DNA of 64,000 nucleotides from Metapseudomonas otitidis (lineage in GTDB: Bacteria > Pseudomonadota > Gammaproteobacteria > Pseudomonadales > Pseudomonadaceae): positions 124,001-188,000 of the forward strand of contig NZ_FOJP01000001.1 of NCBI RefSeq assembly GCF_900111835.1, written 5' to 3'. The notes beneath the pieces are model-generated. The model saw nothing but the letters and a program-made list of their open reading frames with translations. It had not been told where the DNA came from and ran no database searches. How positions within the stretch are numbered: the stretch's first letter is position 1; each line of letters begins with the position of its first letter. Shown one piece after another: positions 36,512 to 45,559 of this stretch. A program made the position numbers and the translations under genes.

Positions 36512-37693
36512 ATGAAGTATTCATCCCTGGTCGGGCGCATCAGCGGCGAGACCGTCAGCGCCTGGGACATCCACTACGCCGCCTGTGCCGCCCAGGCGCG
36601 TGGCGAGGACGCCATCGTCCTGAGCATCGGCGACCCGGACTTCACCACCGCCGAGCCGATCCGCGCGGCGGCCGTCGAGGCCCTGGCCCAGGGCGACACC
36701 CACTACACCGAAGTGATCGGCCGCGCTGCCCTGCGCGAGGCCATCGCCGCCAAGCAGCGCCGGCTGCTGGGCATCCCGGTGGGCGCCGAGCAGGTGGCGG
36801 TGGTCGCCGGGGCGCAGAACGGCCTGTTCGCCACGGCGCTGTGCCTGTTCGAGGCCGGCGACGAGGTGCTGGTGCCGGAGCCGATGTACCTGACCTACGC
36901 CGCCAGCATCCAGGCCTCCGGCGCCCGCCTGGTGAGCATCCCGCAGCCGGCGGAGGGCGACTTCCGCCTCACCGCCGACGCCCTGGCGGCGGTGCTCACG
37001 CCGCGCACCCGGGGCATCGCCCTGGCGACGCCGAACAACCCCACCGGGAACGTCTACACCGCCGAGGAGCTGCAGGCGGTGGCCGAGGTGGCCCGTCGTC
37101 ATGACCTCTGGGTGATTTCCGACGAGGTGTACGGGCAGCTCACCTACGAGCGCAGCCACCGCAGCATCGCCAGCCTGGAGGGCATGGCGGCGCGCACCGT
37201 GGTGCTCAACAGCCTGTCCAAGACCCATGCGATGACCGGCTGGCGGGTGGGCTGGGTGGTGGCGCCGCCGGCGCTGATCGGCCACCTGGACAACCTGATG
37301 CTGTGCATGATCTACGGCCTGCCGGGCTTCATCCAGGCTGCCGCGCTGAAGGCCCTGGAGCTGGACGAGGCGGTGGTGGGGGACGCCCGCGAGACCTACC
37401 GCCGCCGCCGCGACCTGGTGGTGCGGGGGCTCACCAATGTGCCGCTGCTGCGCTGCAAGGTGCCGGAGGCGGGCATGTTCATGCTGGTGGACGTGCGCGA
37501 GACGGGGCTCTCGGGCATGGACTTCGCCTGGCAGCTGTTCCGCGAGACCGGGGTCTCGGTGCTCGATGCCGAAGCCTTCGGCGCCAGTTGCCGGGGCTTC
37601 GTGCGGCTCTCGTTCACCGTCTCCGATGCCGAGCTGGAGGAAGCCTGCCGTCGCATCGCCGGCTTTATCCAGCGCCTGCAACGCTCGCGCTGA
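36512..37693 (+). CDS. AruH-like arginine:pyruvate aminotransferase
   Basis: 393 aa fold-type I PLP aminotransferase (class I/II), cytoplasmic. From memory it shares long stretches with P. aeruginosa AruH: MKYSSLVGRISGE at the start, AWDIHYAACA, LSIGDPDFTT, GAQNGLFATALCLFEAGDEV, NNPTGNVYTAEELQAV and SLSKTHAMTGWRVGWVV with the PLP lysine. AruH converts L-arginine and pyruvate to 2-ketoarginine and alanine, feeding AruI. An AAGGAG 8 bases before the ATG selects this start. With the AruI-like enzyme in the same operon, an arginine-type transaminase route is likely; exact amino donor unproven. Confidence 0.85.
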   Translation: MKYSSLVGRISGETVSAWDIHYAACAAQARGEDAIVLSIGDPDFTTAEPIRAAAVEALAQGDTHYTEVIGRAALREAIAAKQRRLLGIPVGAEQVAVVAGAQNGLFATALCLFEAGDEVLVPEPMYLTYAASIQASGARLVSIPQPAEGDFRLTADALAAVLTPRTRGIALATPNNPTGNVYTAEELQAVAEVARRHDLWVISDEVYGQLTYERSHRSIASLEGMAARTVVLNSLSKTHAMTGWRVGWVVAPPALIGHLDNLMLCMIYGLPGFIQAAALKALELDEAVVGDARETYRRRRDLVVRGLTNVPLLRCKVPEAGMFMLVDVRETGLSGMDFAWQLFRETGVSVLDAEAFGASCRGFVRLSFTVSDAELEEACRRIAGFIQRLQRSR

Positions 37694-37777
37694 CCCACCG
37701 CAATTCCTGACCGAACCAGGCTCACGGTGCGTTCGCGCGCCGGGCCTGGCCACGCTCGAAAATCACAAGGTGCCGCC

Positions 37778-39535
37778 ATGACTGACGCCGACAACTTCTC
37801 CTCGACCCATTCGGCCACGGGCCATTTTGCCGACCTGATCCTCGACAACGGCCGCTTCTACACCCAGGACCCGGCGCAGCCCTGGGCCGAGGCGGTGGCC
37901 ATCGGCGGGGGGCGCCTGCTGGCCGTGGGCAGCCGTGCCGCCGTGCAGGCGCTGCGCGGCCCGCAGACCCGCGTGCACGACCTCGACGGGGCCTTCTGCA
38001 TGCCCGGCCTGCACGACATGCACACCCACCCGGACCTGGCCCTGGCGCCGCGCTACAGCGACGACCTCGATGTCGGTATCGAGGACCCGACGCCGGCGCA
38101 GCTGGAGGCGGCGATCCGCGCCTATGCCGATGCCCACCCCGGCGAGGGCTGGATCCACGGCCAGTACTGGGTGCGCTACACCTTCCGCGAGGCGGGCCTT
38201 GTGCCCGGCCGCGCCTGGCTCGATGCGGTGATGCCGGACCGCCCGGTGGCCCTGCTCGATCGCATGTGGGGCACCATGATGGTCAACTCGAAGGCGCTGC
38301 AGCTGGCGGGCATCGACCGCCATACCCCCGACCCGCGCAACGGCTACCTGGAGCGCGACCCGCTGACCGGCGAGCCCACCGGGCTGATGATCGACGGCGC
38401 CTACGCGATGATCCACGCCGCCATGCCGCCGACCCCGGTGGCGGTGCTGCGCCGGGCCTACCGCGATGGCGTGCACTTCCAGAGTTCGCGCGGGGTCACG
38501 GCGAGCAAGTACGTGCACGTCTGCGAACACCGCCTGCAGGCGCTGAAGGCGCTGGACGACGCCGGCGAGCTGACCGTGCGCATCGAGGCGGCGATCAGCT
38601 GGCAGGACGACATCTTCCCGGTGCGTCGGCGCTGGGAGCTGCTGGCCGGCGAGCGCCACTACTACCGCAGCGCCCGGCTGAGCGCCAACGCGGTGAAGTT
38701 CCACTTCGACGGCACGGTGGAGCCGCGTTCTTCCTTCCTGCTGACGCCCTGGCCGAACGAGTCGGACTGGCGCGGCAAGCTCAACCTCACCCCGGAACAC
38801 ATCACCGACATGCTGGTGGACATGGACCGCCGGGGCATCCGCGTGATCGCCCACTGCACCGGCGATGGCGCGTCCGACGTGTTCCTCGATGCGGTGGCGG
38901 AGGCGCGGCGGCGCAACGGCTTCAGCGGGGTGCGTCACCAGTGCGCCCACAGCACGCTGCTGCACCCGGGTAACCTGGCGCGCTTCCAGGCGCTGCAGGT
39001 GATCGCCGAGTTCTCCCCGGCGGCCTGGTACCCGACGCCCTTCGCCAGTGGCGCGCGTTCGGGCTACGGCCAGGAGCGGCTGAAGCGCATCTACGACTTC
39101 AAAGGGGTGCTGGAGGCCGGCGGCACGGCGGTGTTCGGCACCGACTGGCCGGTGGCGTCCATCGATCCCTGGCTGGCGCTGGAGACGATGGTGACCCGGC
39201 AGAACCCCTGGAACGACGACCCGGCCTGCTTCGGAGAGCCCATCAGCCTGCCCCAGGCGCTGCGGGTGGCCACCCTGAACGGGGCGCTCGCCATGGGGCT
39301 GGAGGCCAGCACCGGCAGCCTGGAAGTGGGCAAGGCGGCGGACCTGATCGTGCTCGACCGCGACCTGTTCGCCCAGCCGGCGCGCAATTACATCCACCGC
39401 ACCCAGGTGCTGCTGACCTTCGTCGAAGGGCAACTGGTGTACGACCGTGGCGAGGCGCTGGCGGGCCTGGGGCTGCAGGCGGTGTGGCGCGGCGAGCCGC
39501 CGGTGATCGAGTCGGGGGCACGCCAGGATGGCTGA
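37778..39535 (+). CDS. YtcJ-like amidohydrolase (amidohydrolase-3 family)
   Basis: 585 aa metal-dependent hydrolase. An N-terminal beta domain (LILDNGRFYTQDPAQPWAEA, AVAIGGGRLLAVGS), then the HxH metal motif in LHDMHTHPDLAL (about 85-96), HIS ligands further on in HCTGDG and RHQCAHSTLL, and the late Asp in FGTDWPVASIDPW. This family includes N-substituted formamide deformylases and related amide hydrolases. No signal peptide. Ends 8 bases inside the start of a COG0523 GTPase gene, implying coupled translation. Substrate unknown; amide or formamide bond cleavage is family-based inference. Confidence 0.86.
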   Translation: MTDADNFSSTHSATGHFADLILDNGRFYTQDPAQPWAEAVAIGGGRLLAVGSRAAVQALRGPQTRVHDLDGAFCMPGLHDMHTHPDLALAPRYSDDLDVGIEDPTPAQLEAAIRAYADAHPGEGWIHGQYWVRYTFREAGLVPGRAWLDAVMPDRPVALLDRMWGTMMVNSKALQLAGIDRHTPDPRNGYLERDPLTGEPTGLMIDGAYAMIHAAMPPTPVAVLRRAYRDGVHFQSSRGVTASKYVHVCEHRLQALKALDDAGELTVRIEAAISWQDDIFPVRRRWELLAGERHYYRSARLSANAVKFHFDGTVEPRSSFLLTPWPNESDWRGKLNLTPEHITDMLVDMDRRGIRVIAHCTGDGASDVFLDAVAEARRRNGFSGVRHQCAHSTLLHPGNLARFQALQVIAEFSPAAWYPTPFASGARSGYGQERLKRIYDFKGVLEAGGTAVFGTDWPVASIDPWLALETMVTRQNPWNDDPACFGEPISLPQALRVATLNGALAMGLEASTGSLEVGKAADLIVLDRDLFAQPARNYIHRTQVLLTFVEGQLVYDRGEALAGLGLQAVWRGEPPVIESGARQDG

Positions 39536-40436
39536 GCGCATCGCGGTCACGGTGGTGGCGGGCTTTCTCGGCGCGGGCAAGACCACGCTGCTCAACCGCA
39601 TGGTGCGGCAGGCCGGGGACAGCCGACTGGCGGTGATCGTCAACGATTTCGGTGCGCTGAACATCGATGCGGCGCTGGTGGCCGAGGTGACCGATGCGGT
39701 GTACAGCCTGCAGAACGGCTGCATCTGCTGCACGGTGCAGGAGGACCTGCTGGCGCAGCTGGCCAGCCTGGCGCAGCTCTCGCCGCGCCTGGAGCGCATC
39801 GTCATCGAGTGCAGCGGTGTTTCCGACCCCCAGCGCATCGTGCAGACCCTGGGTTATCCACAGTTGCGTGACCTGCTGCGGCTGGACCTGGTGATCACCC
39901 TGGTGGACGCCACGCGGCATCTTGCGCTGGAGGGCGACTACGCACGCCTGGCCCGCGCCCAGGTGGCGGCGGCCGACGTGCTGCTGCTGAACAAGGCGGA
40001 CCTGGTGGACGAGGCCACGCTGGCCTCCGTGCGGCAGGCCCTGCCGGGGCGGTCGCTGGTGCATGTCGGGGTGCAGGCCGACCTGCCGGAGGCGCTGTGG
40101 CTGGAGCCGGCGCAGCGGGCGCTGGGGTTGGTGCCGGTGGCGGGCGTGGCCCACGCCGGGCTGTTCGAGAGCTGGCTGTGGTGCAGCGGCGAGCGTTTCG
40201 ACGGTGCGCGCCTGCAGGCCTGGCTGGGGCAGGTGCCGGCGGAAATCTTCCGCATCAAGGGCTGCATACGCCTGGCCGGGCGGGAGGAGAGCCTCTGGCT
40301 GCAGCAGGTGGGCGGACGCAGCCAGTTCGAGGCGATGCGGGAGCGGGCGGAGGGTTCACAGCTGGTGTTCATCGCCCGGCAGGGGTTTGCCGGGCGTGAA
40401 GCCCTGGAGCGCGGTCTGCGCGACTGCCTGGGCTGA
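39528..40436 (+). CDS. COG0523 (CobW/YjiA-type) GTPase, putative metallochaperone
   Basis: 302 aa. P-loop GFLGAGKTT (residues 12-20), the CxCC metal motif NGCICCTVQ (C65, C67, C68), Walker B-like ERIVIECSGVSDP, and the guanine-specificity motif NKADLV; CobW C-terminal domain at about 215-300. Such GTPases deliver zinc, cobalt or other metals to client enzymes. It overlaps the upstream amidohydrolase by 8 bases and lies in an operon with a second metallohydrolase, so one of these is the plausible client. Last gene of the operon; a convergent gene ends 5 bases downstream. Confidence 0.9.
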   Translation: MAERIAVTVVAGFLGAGKTTLLNRMVRQAGDSRLAVIVNDFGALNIDAALVAEVTDAVYSLQNGCICCTVQEDLLAQLASLAQLSPRLERIVIECSGVSDPQRIVQTLGYPQLRDLLRLDLVITLVDATRHLALEGDYARLARAQVAAADVLLLNKADLVDEATLASVRQALPGRSLVHVGVQADLPEALWLEPAQRALGLVPVAGVAHAGLFESWLWCSGERFDGARLQAWLGQVPAEIFRIKGCIRLAGREESLWLQQVGGRSQFEAMRERAEGSQLVFIARQGFAGREALERGLRDCLG

Positions 40437-40441
40437 GTGGC

Positions 40442-41500
40442 TCAGCGGCCGTCGCGGAAGGCGGTCCAGATCTCGTCGCGGGTGGCGCCGAGCTTCTCGG
40501 GCAGCGGCTCCAGGGCGAACAGGCGGCGCTTGGTCTCCTTGTCCGGGTAGAGGCCGGGCTGGTCACGCAGGCTGGGTTCGAGGAACTGGCGCGAGTCGAC
40601 GTTGCCGTTGGGGTAGAGCGTTTCGCTGGTGATCCGGGCGGCGACCTCGGGCTGCATCAGGAAGTCGATGAAGCGGTGGGCCAGGTCGGCGCGGTTGGCG
40701 CTCTTGGGGATGACCAGGTTGTCGATGAACAGCACCGAGCCTTCGTCGGGCACCACGAAGCGCACCGGCTGGCCGGCGGCTGCGGCGTTCAGGGCGTCGC
40801 CGACCCAGGCCATGGCGACGCACAGGTGGCCCTTGTTGAGGTCTTCGATGTAGCGCTCGCTGTCGATGTAGCGCAGGTTCGGGCGCAGGCCTGCCAGGAC
40901 TTCGGCCGAGCGCTTGAGGCGGCTGGGCGCGGTGCGGGCGAGGCTGCGGCCCTGGTAGGTCATGAGTACGGAGAGGGCTTCGTCCGGGGCGTCCAGCACG
41001 CTCATGCCGCAGCTGGAGAGGCGCTTGCTCTGCGCGGGATCGAAGAGCACGGCCCAGCTGTTGGGCAGCGGACCGCCGAAGGCTTTCTCGGCCTGCGGGC
41101 CGTTCACGGCGAGGCCGACGGCGCCCCAGAGGTAGGGCACGGCGTAGCGGTTGTCGGGGTCGACGCCGGCGAGCTTGCTCATCAGCTGCGGGTCGAGGTG
41201 CTTGCGGTTGGGCAGGCGGGCGAGGTCCAGCGGCTGCAGCTTGCCGGCGCGGATCAGCTCGGGAAGGTTGTTGTGGGAGGGCACCACCACGTCGGCCGCT
41301 TCGCCGCTGTCGATGACCTTGAGCAGCTCTTCGGCGCTGGTGTAGGTGCGGTAGTCGACGCGGATGCCGGTCTGCTGCTCGAAGTCCTTGAGGACCTGGG
41401 GCGCGATGTAGTCATTCCAGTTGTAGACGCGGATGCTCTCGTCGGCGGCGGCAAGGGTCGGCAGCAGCGCGAGCAGCAATGGGGCGAGGAAGCGGGGCAT
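40442..41500 (-). CDS. Orphan polyamine-binding protein (PotF-like, PA0295-type)
   Basis: 352 aa periplasmic receptor; signal peptide about 1-19 (cut after LAA). Ligand-site signatures: VYNWNDYIAP near residue 25 and, in the second lobe, VLFIDNLVIP. No permease or ATPase adjoins it. In P. aeruginosa an equivalent gene also follows spuI on the same strand. It may feed the SpuFGH permease or act in sensing. GGAGG 5 bases before the ATG at 41500 decides the start over an upstream ATG. Confidence 0.87.
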   Translation of the reverse strand: MPRFLAPLLLALLPTLAAADESIRVYNWNDYIAPQVLKDFEQQTGIRVDYRTYTSAEELLKVIDSGEAADVVVPSHNNLPELIRAGKLQPLDLARLPNRKHLDPQLMSKLAGVDPDNRYAVPYLWGAVGLAVNGPQAEKAFGGPLPNSWAVLFDPAQSKRLSSCGMSVLDAPDEALSVLMTYQGRSLARTAPSRLKRSAEVLAGLRPNLRYIDSERYIEDLNKGHLCVAMAWVGDALNAAAAGQPVRFVVPDEGSVLFIDNLVIPKSANRADLAHRFIDFLMQPEVAARITSETLYPNGNVDSRQFLEPSLRDQPGLYPDKETKRRLFALEPLPEKLGATRDEIWTAFRDGR

Positions 41501-41645
41501 GGAGTCCTCCCTGGTGGATGGCGCAGCATTGTGCGGCGGCATGAGGTTCAGCAGGTTGATTCACATCAGCGCCTGGGCCTCTCTAGCTCGGGCCTTTGCG
41601 CGTTTTCCACTGCCCATTCCGCACGCGGGGAGGCGGATTGCAGGC

Positions 41646-41672
41646 AAAAAAACGCCGGCCCTGGGGCCGGCG
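41646..41672 (-). terminator. Intrinsic terminator of spuI
   Basis: On the minus strand CGCCGGCCC / GGGCCGGCG (9 bp arms) followed by seven T. Strong, and placed 14 bases after the spuI stop. Confidence 0.88.
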
Positions 41673-41685
41673 CTTCTGGACTCGA

Positions 41686-43065
41686 TTACACGGTATGCAG
41701 GTACCAGTTGTATTCGAGGTCGGAGATGGAGTGCTCGAACTCCTCCAGCTCGCTTTCCTTGCACGCGACGAAGATGTCGATGTAGTCCGGGCTGATGTAC
41801 TTGGCCAGGATTTCACTGTCATCCAGTTCGCGCAGGGCGTCGCGCAGGTTGTTCGGCAGGCTCTGCTCCAGCTGCTCGTACGAGTTGCCTTCGATGGGCG
41901 CACCGGGCTCGATCTTGTTGGTCAGGCCATGGTGGATGCCGGACAGGATGGCCGCCATCATCAGGTACGGGTTGGCGTCGGCACCGGCTACGCGGTGTTC
42001 GATGCGCACCGCATCGGAGCTGCCGGTGGGCACGCGAACGGCCACGGTGCGGTTGTCCAGGCCCCAGCTCGGCGCGTTCGGCACGTAGAACTGTGCGCCG
42101 AAGCGGCGGTAGGAGTTGACGTTGGGGCAGAGGAAGGCCATCGAGGCGGCCATGGTCTCGAGCACACCGCCGACCGCATGACGAAGGGCGGCGTTCTGCT
42201 CGGGATCATCGGCAGCGAAGATGTTCTTGCCGGTCTTCTTGTCGATCAGGGAGATGTGCACGTGCAGACCGTTGCCCGCCTGGCCCGGGTAGGGCTTGGC
42301 CATGAAGGTGCTGTCCATTTCATGGTCGTAGGCGATGTTCTTGATCAACCGCTTGAGCAGGACCGCGTAGTCGCACGCCTTGAGGGCGTCGGTCACGTGG
42401 TGCAGGTTGACTTCGAACTGGGCAGGGGCGCTTTCCTTGACGATGGCGTCGGCCGGGATGTCCTGGACCTTGGCACCTTCGAGGATGTCCTGCAGGCAAT
42501 CGGCGTACTCGTCGAGGTCGTCGATGAGGTAGACCTGGGTGGACTGCGGGCGCTTGCCGGAGATCGGGGAGCGCGGCGGCTGCGGACGGCCGTTCACGTT
42601 CTCCTGGTCGATCAGGTAGAACTCCAGCTCGAACGCGGCGCAGATGGTCAGGCCCAGCTCGTCGAACTTCTCCACGACCTGGCGCAGGACTTCACGCGGG
42701 TCGGCGAAGAACGGCTCGCCTTCGATTTCGTGCATGGTCATCAGCAGTTGCGCGGTGGGGCGCTTCTGCCAGGGCTCGTCGCACAGGGTGCCGGGGATCG
42801 GGTAGCAGATACGGTCCGCATCGCCGATGTCCAGGCCGAGGCCGGTGCTTTCGACGGTGGAGCCGTTGATGTCGAGGGCAAATAAGGAGGCGGGGAGGTT
42901 GATACCTTTTTCGTAGACCTTGTGGAGACTGGCGCGTTCGATTCGCTTGCCTCGAACCACACCATTCATATCTGCGATCAGGAGATCGACGAACTGGACC
43001 TCAGGATGTTCCTTAAGGAACTCGTTCGCTTCTTGAAGCTGAACGGCACGCGGGGGTACCGACAT
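41686..43065 (-). CDS. spuI: Glutamylpolyamine synthetase SpuI (glutamine synthetase-like)
   Basis: 459 aa GS-fold ligase that gamma-glutamylates putrescine or related amines with ATP, the first step of polyamine breakdown via glutamylated intermediates. GS features: FVDLLIADMNGVVRGKRIER in the beta-grasp domain, CAAFELEFYLIDQEN (metal Glu), NGLHVHISLIDKKTG (ATP/metal), and RRFGAQFYVPNAPSWGLDNR (active-site Arg). Divergent from spuA across 276 bases that carry two inverted repeats. Has its own terminator. Substrate preference among amines cannot be read from sequence. Confidence 0.92.
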   Translation of the reverse strand: MSVPPRAVQLQEANEFLKEHPEVQFVDLLIADMNGVVRGKRIERASLHKVYEKGINLPASLFALDINGSTVESTGLGLDIGDADRICYPIPGTLCDEPWQKRPTAQLLMTMHEIEGEPFFADPREVLRQVVEKFDELGLTICAAFELEFYLIDQENVNGRPQPPRSPISGKRPQSTQVYLIDDLDEYADCLQDILEGAKVQDIPADAIVKESAPAQFEVNLHHVTDALKACDYAVLLKRLIKNIAYDHEMDSTFMAKPYPGQAGNGLHVHISLIDKKTGKNIFAADDPEQNAALRHAVGGVLETMAASMAFLCPNVNSYRRFGAQFYVPNAPSWGLDNRTVAVRVPTGSSDAVRIEHRVAGADANPYLMMAAILSGIHHGLTNKIEPGAPIEGNSYEQLEQSLPNNLRDALRELDDSEILAKYISPDYIDIFVACKESELEEFEHSISDLEYNWYLHTV

Positions 43066-43102
43066 GATGCAACACCTTTCTTGTTAAAAATATCAATCAC
43101 GT

Positions 43103-43124
43103 ATTGACTAGGGGTTGAGTCAAT
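43103..43124. promoter_or_regulatory. Inverted repeat upstream of spuI
   Basis: ATTGACT-AGGGGTTG-AGTCAAT: perfect 7 bp arms with an 8-base spacer, 38 bases upstream of the spuI start. Candidate operator for a polyamine-responsive regulator; none is encoded in the window. Confidence 0.55.
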
Positions 43125-43260
43125 CGAAAAGCCCCCTGGATGTCAATAGCGCCCTATTTTGCCCTAAAGCGGGGCTCGATGGCCAATTTTGGGGCGTTTC
43201 AGGGCATCTTGGCCCTGCTCGGAGCCATGCCCGGCGCGGCGTCCAGTGGGGTGTGTTCAA

Positions 43261-43287
43261 TTTTTTACAGCCCTATTGTGTAAAAAA
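43261..43287. promoter_or_regulatory. Inverted repeat upstream of spuA
   Basis: TTTTTTACA-N9-TGTAAAAAA: perfect 9 bp arms in AT-rich DNA, 54 bases before the spuA ATG. Centre spacing of 18 bases fits a dimeric helix-turn-helix binder. Candidate operator for the spuABCDEFGH transcript. Confidence 0.6.
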
Positions 43288-43341
43288 ATGAACAACGCTA
43301 AGCTCGGCCGAAACCCATAACAGCAATAAAACGGGTGCCCC

Positions 43342-44094
43342 ATGTCTCGCCTGCCGTTGATCGGCGTAACCGCTTGCACCAAGCAGATCGGTCCACATCC
43401 CTACCATGTTGCAGGTGACAAATATCTTCGGGCGGTAGCCCTTGGGGCTGGCGGTATTCCCCTCATCATTCCGGCGCTGGGCGATATTCTGGACATCGAT
43501 GCCCTGCTGGAGAGTCTAGACGGACTCCTGTTCACCGGTTCGCCTTCCAACGTAGAACCTCATCTTTATTCCGGCCCGGCCAGCGCGCCCGGCACCCTCC
43601 ACGACCCTGATCGCGATGCCATCACCCTGCCCCTGCTGCGTGCTGCAGTGGAGCGTGGCGTGCCGGTGCTGGGCATCTGCCGGGGCTTCCAGGAAATGAA
43701 CGTGGCCTTCGGCGGCTCGTTGCACCAGAAGGTGCATGAGGTCGAGGGCTTCATGGACCACCGCGAGCCTGAAGACCAGCCGCTGGAGGTCCAGTACGCA
43801 CCGCGCCACCCGGTTTCCGTGCAACCGGGTGGCGTGCTCGCCGGCCTCGGTGTGCCGGGCGAGTTTCTCGTCAATTCCATCCACGGCCAGGGCGTTGAAC
43901 GTCTGGCGCCCGGCCTTCGAGTTGAAGCGCTGGCGCCCGACGGGTTGGTCGAATCCGTATCGGTCGAAGGCGCCAGGTCCTTCGCACTCGGCGTACAGTG
44001 GCATCCCGAGTGGCAGGTTCGCTCCAACCCCGTATATCTCGCCATCTTCCAGGCCTTTGGTGAGGCTTGCAGGGAGAGGGCGGGGCAACGCTGA
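43342..44094 (+). CDS. spuA: Gamma-glutamyl polyamine hydrolase SpuA (class I glutamine amidotransferase-like)
   Basis: 250 aa, PuuD-type hydrolase that releases glutamate from gamma-glutamyl intermediates. Catalytic Cys113 in LGICRGFQEMN and the His221/Glu223 pair in VQWHPEWQ complete the triad. N-terminal PLIGVTACTKQIGPHPYH and LLFTGSPSNVEPHLY match PuuD. First gene of the spu operon; spuB follows after 42 bases. Confidence 0.93.
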   Translation: MSRLPLIGVTACTKQIGPHPYHVAGDKYLRAVALGAGGIPLIIPALGDILDIDALLESLDGLLFTGSPSNVEPHLYSGPASAPGTLHDPDRDAITLPLLRAAVERGVPVLGICRGFQEMNVAFGGSLHQKVHEVEGFMDHREPEDQPLEVQYAPRHPVSVQPGGVLAGLGVPGEFLVNSIHGQGVERLAPGLRVEALAPDGLVESVSVEGARSFALGVQWHPEWQVRSNPVYLAIFQAFGEACRERAGQR

Positions 44095-44136
44095 GCCCGG
44101 CTATTCCAGTCGAGGCTCTCAAACCCTGAGGTCTTT

Positions 44137-45495
44137 ATGACTACCAAGCTCGACCAGCTCACCAGCTGGCTGAAAGAACGCAAAATCACCGAAGTTGAAT
44201 GCTTGATCAGCGACCTTACCGGCATTGCGCGCGGCAAGATCTCGCCGACCAACAAGTTCCTCGACGAGAAGGGCATGCGCCTCCCCGAGAGTGTGCTGCT
44301 GCAGACCGTCACCGGCGACTATGTCGAGGACGACATCTATTACGACCTGCTCGACCCGGCGGACATCGACATGTTCTGCCGCCCGGACGAGAAGGCCGTC
44401 TACCTGGTGCCCTGGGCCATCGAGCCCACCGCCATGGTCATCCACGACACCTTCGACAAGCAGGGCAACCCCATCGAGCTGTCGCCCCGCAACCTGCTGA
44501 AGAAGGTGCTCAAGCTTTACGCGGACAAGGGCTGGAAGCCGATCGTCGCGCCGGAGATGGAGTTCTACCTGACCAAGCGCTGCGACGACCCGGATTTCCC
44601 GCTGCAGGCCCCGCTGGGCCGCTCCGGCCGTCCTGAAACCGGCCGCCAGTCCTTCTCCATCGATGCCGCGAACGAGTTCGACCCGCTGTTCGAGGACATG
44701 TACGACTGGTGCGAGACGCAGGACCTGGACCTGGACACCCTCATCCATGAGGAAGGCCCGGCGCAGATGGAGATCAACTTCCGTCACGGCGATGCCCTGG
44801 ACCTGGCCGACCAGATCCTGGTGTTCAAGCGCACCATGCGCGAGGCCGCCCTCAAGCACAACGTGGCCGCCACCTTCATGGCCAAGCCGATCACCGACGA
44901 GCCGGGCAGCGCCATGCACCTGCACCAGAGCGTGATCGACATCAAGACGGGCAAGAACGTCTTCTCCAACGATGACGGTTCGATGAGCGACCTGTTCCTC
45001 CAGCACATCGGGGGCCTGCAGAAGTACATCCCCGAATTGCTGCCGCTGTTCGCCCCGAACGTGAACTCCTTCCGTCGTTTCCTGCCCGATACCTCGGCGC
45101 CGGTGAACGTGGAATGGGGCGAGGAGAACCGCACCGTCGGCCTGCGCGTGCCGGATGCCAACCCGCAGAACCGTCGAGTGGAGAACCGTTTGGCCGGCGC
45201 CGACGCCAACCCCTACCTGGCCATCGCGGCCAGCCTGCTGTGCGGGTACATGGGGATGGTGGAAGGCGTGAAGCCGAGTGCGCCGGTGAAGGGCCGTGGC
45301 TACGAGCGCCGCAACCTGCGCCTGCCGCTGACCATCGAGGCAGCACTGGAACGGATGGAATCCTGCCGGGAGATCGAGAAGTACCTGGGCAGCAAGTTCA
45401 TCAAGGCCTATGTGGCCGTGAAACGTGCCGAGCACGAAAACTTCAAACGGGTGATCAGCTCCTGGGAACGTGAGTTCCTGCTGCTCTCCGTCTGA
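44137..45495 (+). CDS. spuB: Glutamylpolyamine synthetase SpuB (glutamine synthetase-like)
   Basis: 452 aa paralogue of SpuI. GS motifs: EVECLISDLTGIARGKI near the start, PIVAPEMEFYLTKR (metal Glu), GSAMHLHQSVIDIKTGKNVF, NSFRRFLPDTSAPVNVEWG and RVENRLAGADANPYL. Two such ligases flanking one promoter region suggest division of labour between diamines or between regulatory states, as in P. aeruginosa pauA-type sets. A perfect hairpin separates it from spuC. Confidence 0.92.
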   Translation: MTTKLDQLTSWLKERKITEVECLISDLTGIARGKISPTNKFLDEKGMRLPESVLLQTVTGDYVEDDIYYDLLDPADIDMFCRPDEKAVYLVPWAIEPTAMVIHDTFDKQGNPIELSPRNLLKKVLKLYADKGWKPIVAPEMEFYLTKRCDDPDFPLQAPLGRSGRPETGRQSFSIDAANEFDPLFEDMYDWCETQDLDLDTLIHEEGPAQMEINFRHGDALDLADQILVFKRTMREAALKHNVAATFMAKPITDEPGSAMHLHQSVIDIKTGKNVFSNDDGSMSDLFLQHIGGLQKYIPELLPLFAPNVNSFRRFLPDTSAPVNVEWGEENRTVGLRVPDANPQNRRVENRLAGADANPYLAIAASLLCGYMGMVEGVKPSAPVKGRGYERRNLRLPLTIEAALERMESCREIEKYLGSKFIKAYVAVKRAEHENFKRVISSWEREFLLLSV

Positions 45496-45507
45496 TCAGG
45501 AACCGGC

Positions 45508-45530
45508 ACGCCGGCCATGAAGGCCGGCGT
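45508..45530 (+). other. Intercistronic hairpin spuB-spuC
   Basis: ACGCCGGCC-ATGAA-GGCCGGCGT: perfect 9 bp stem, no T run, within the 64-base gap. More likely an mRNA stability or processing element than a full terminator, since spuC has no obvious promoter of its own. Confidence 0.55.
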
Positions 45531-45559
45531 CGCCGAAGAGTGTTTAACGAGGTATGGAA

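Noticed and set aside
43066-43341. Sigma-54 promoter for the spu genes
   Set aside because: No TGGCAC-N5-TTGCA type -24/-12 element was found on either strand in the gap.
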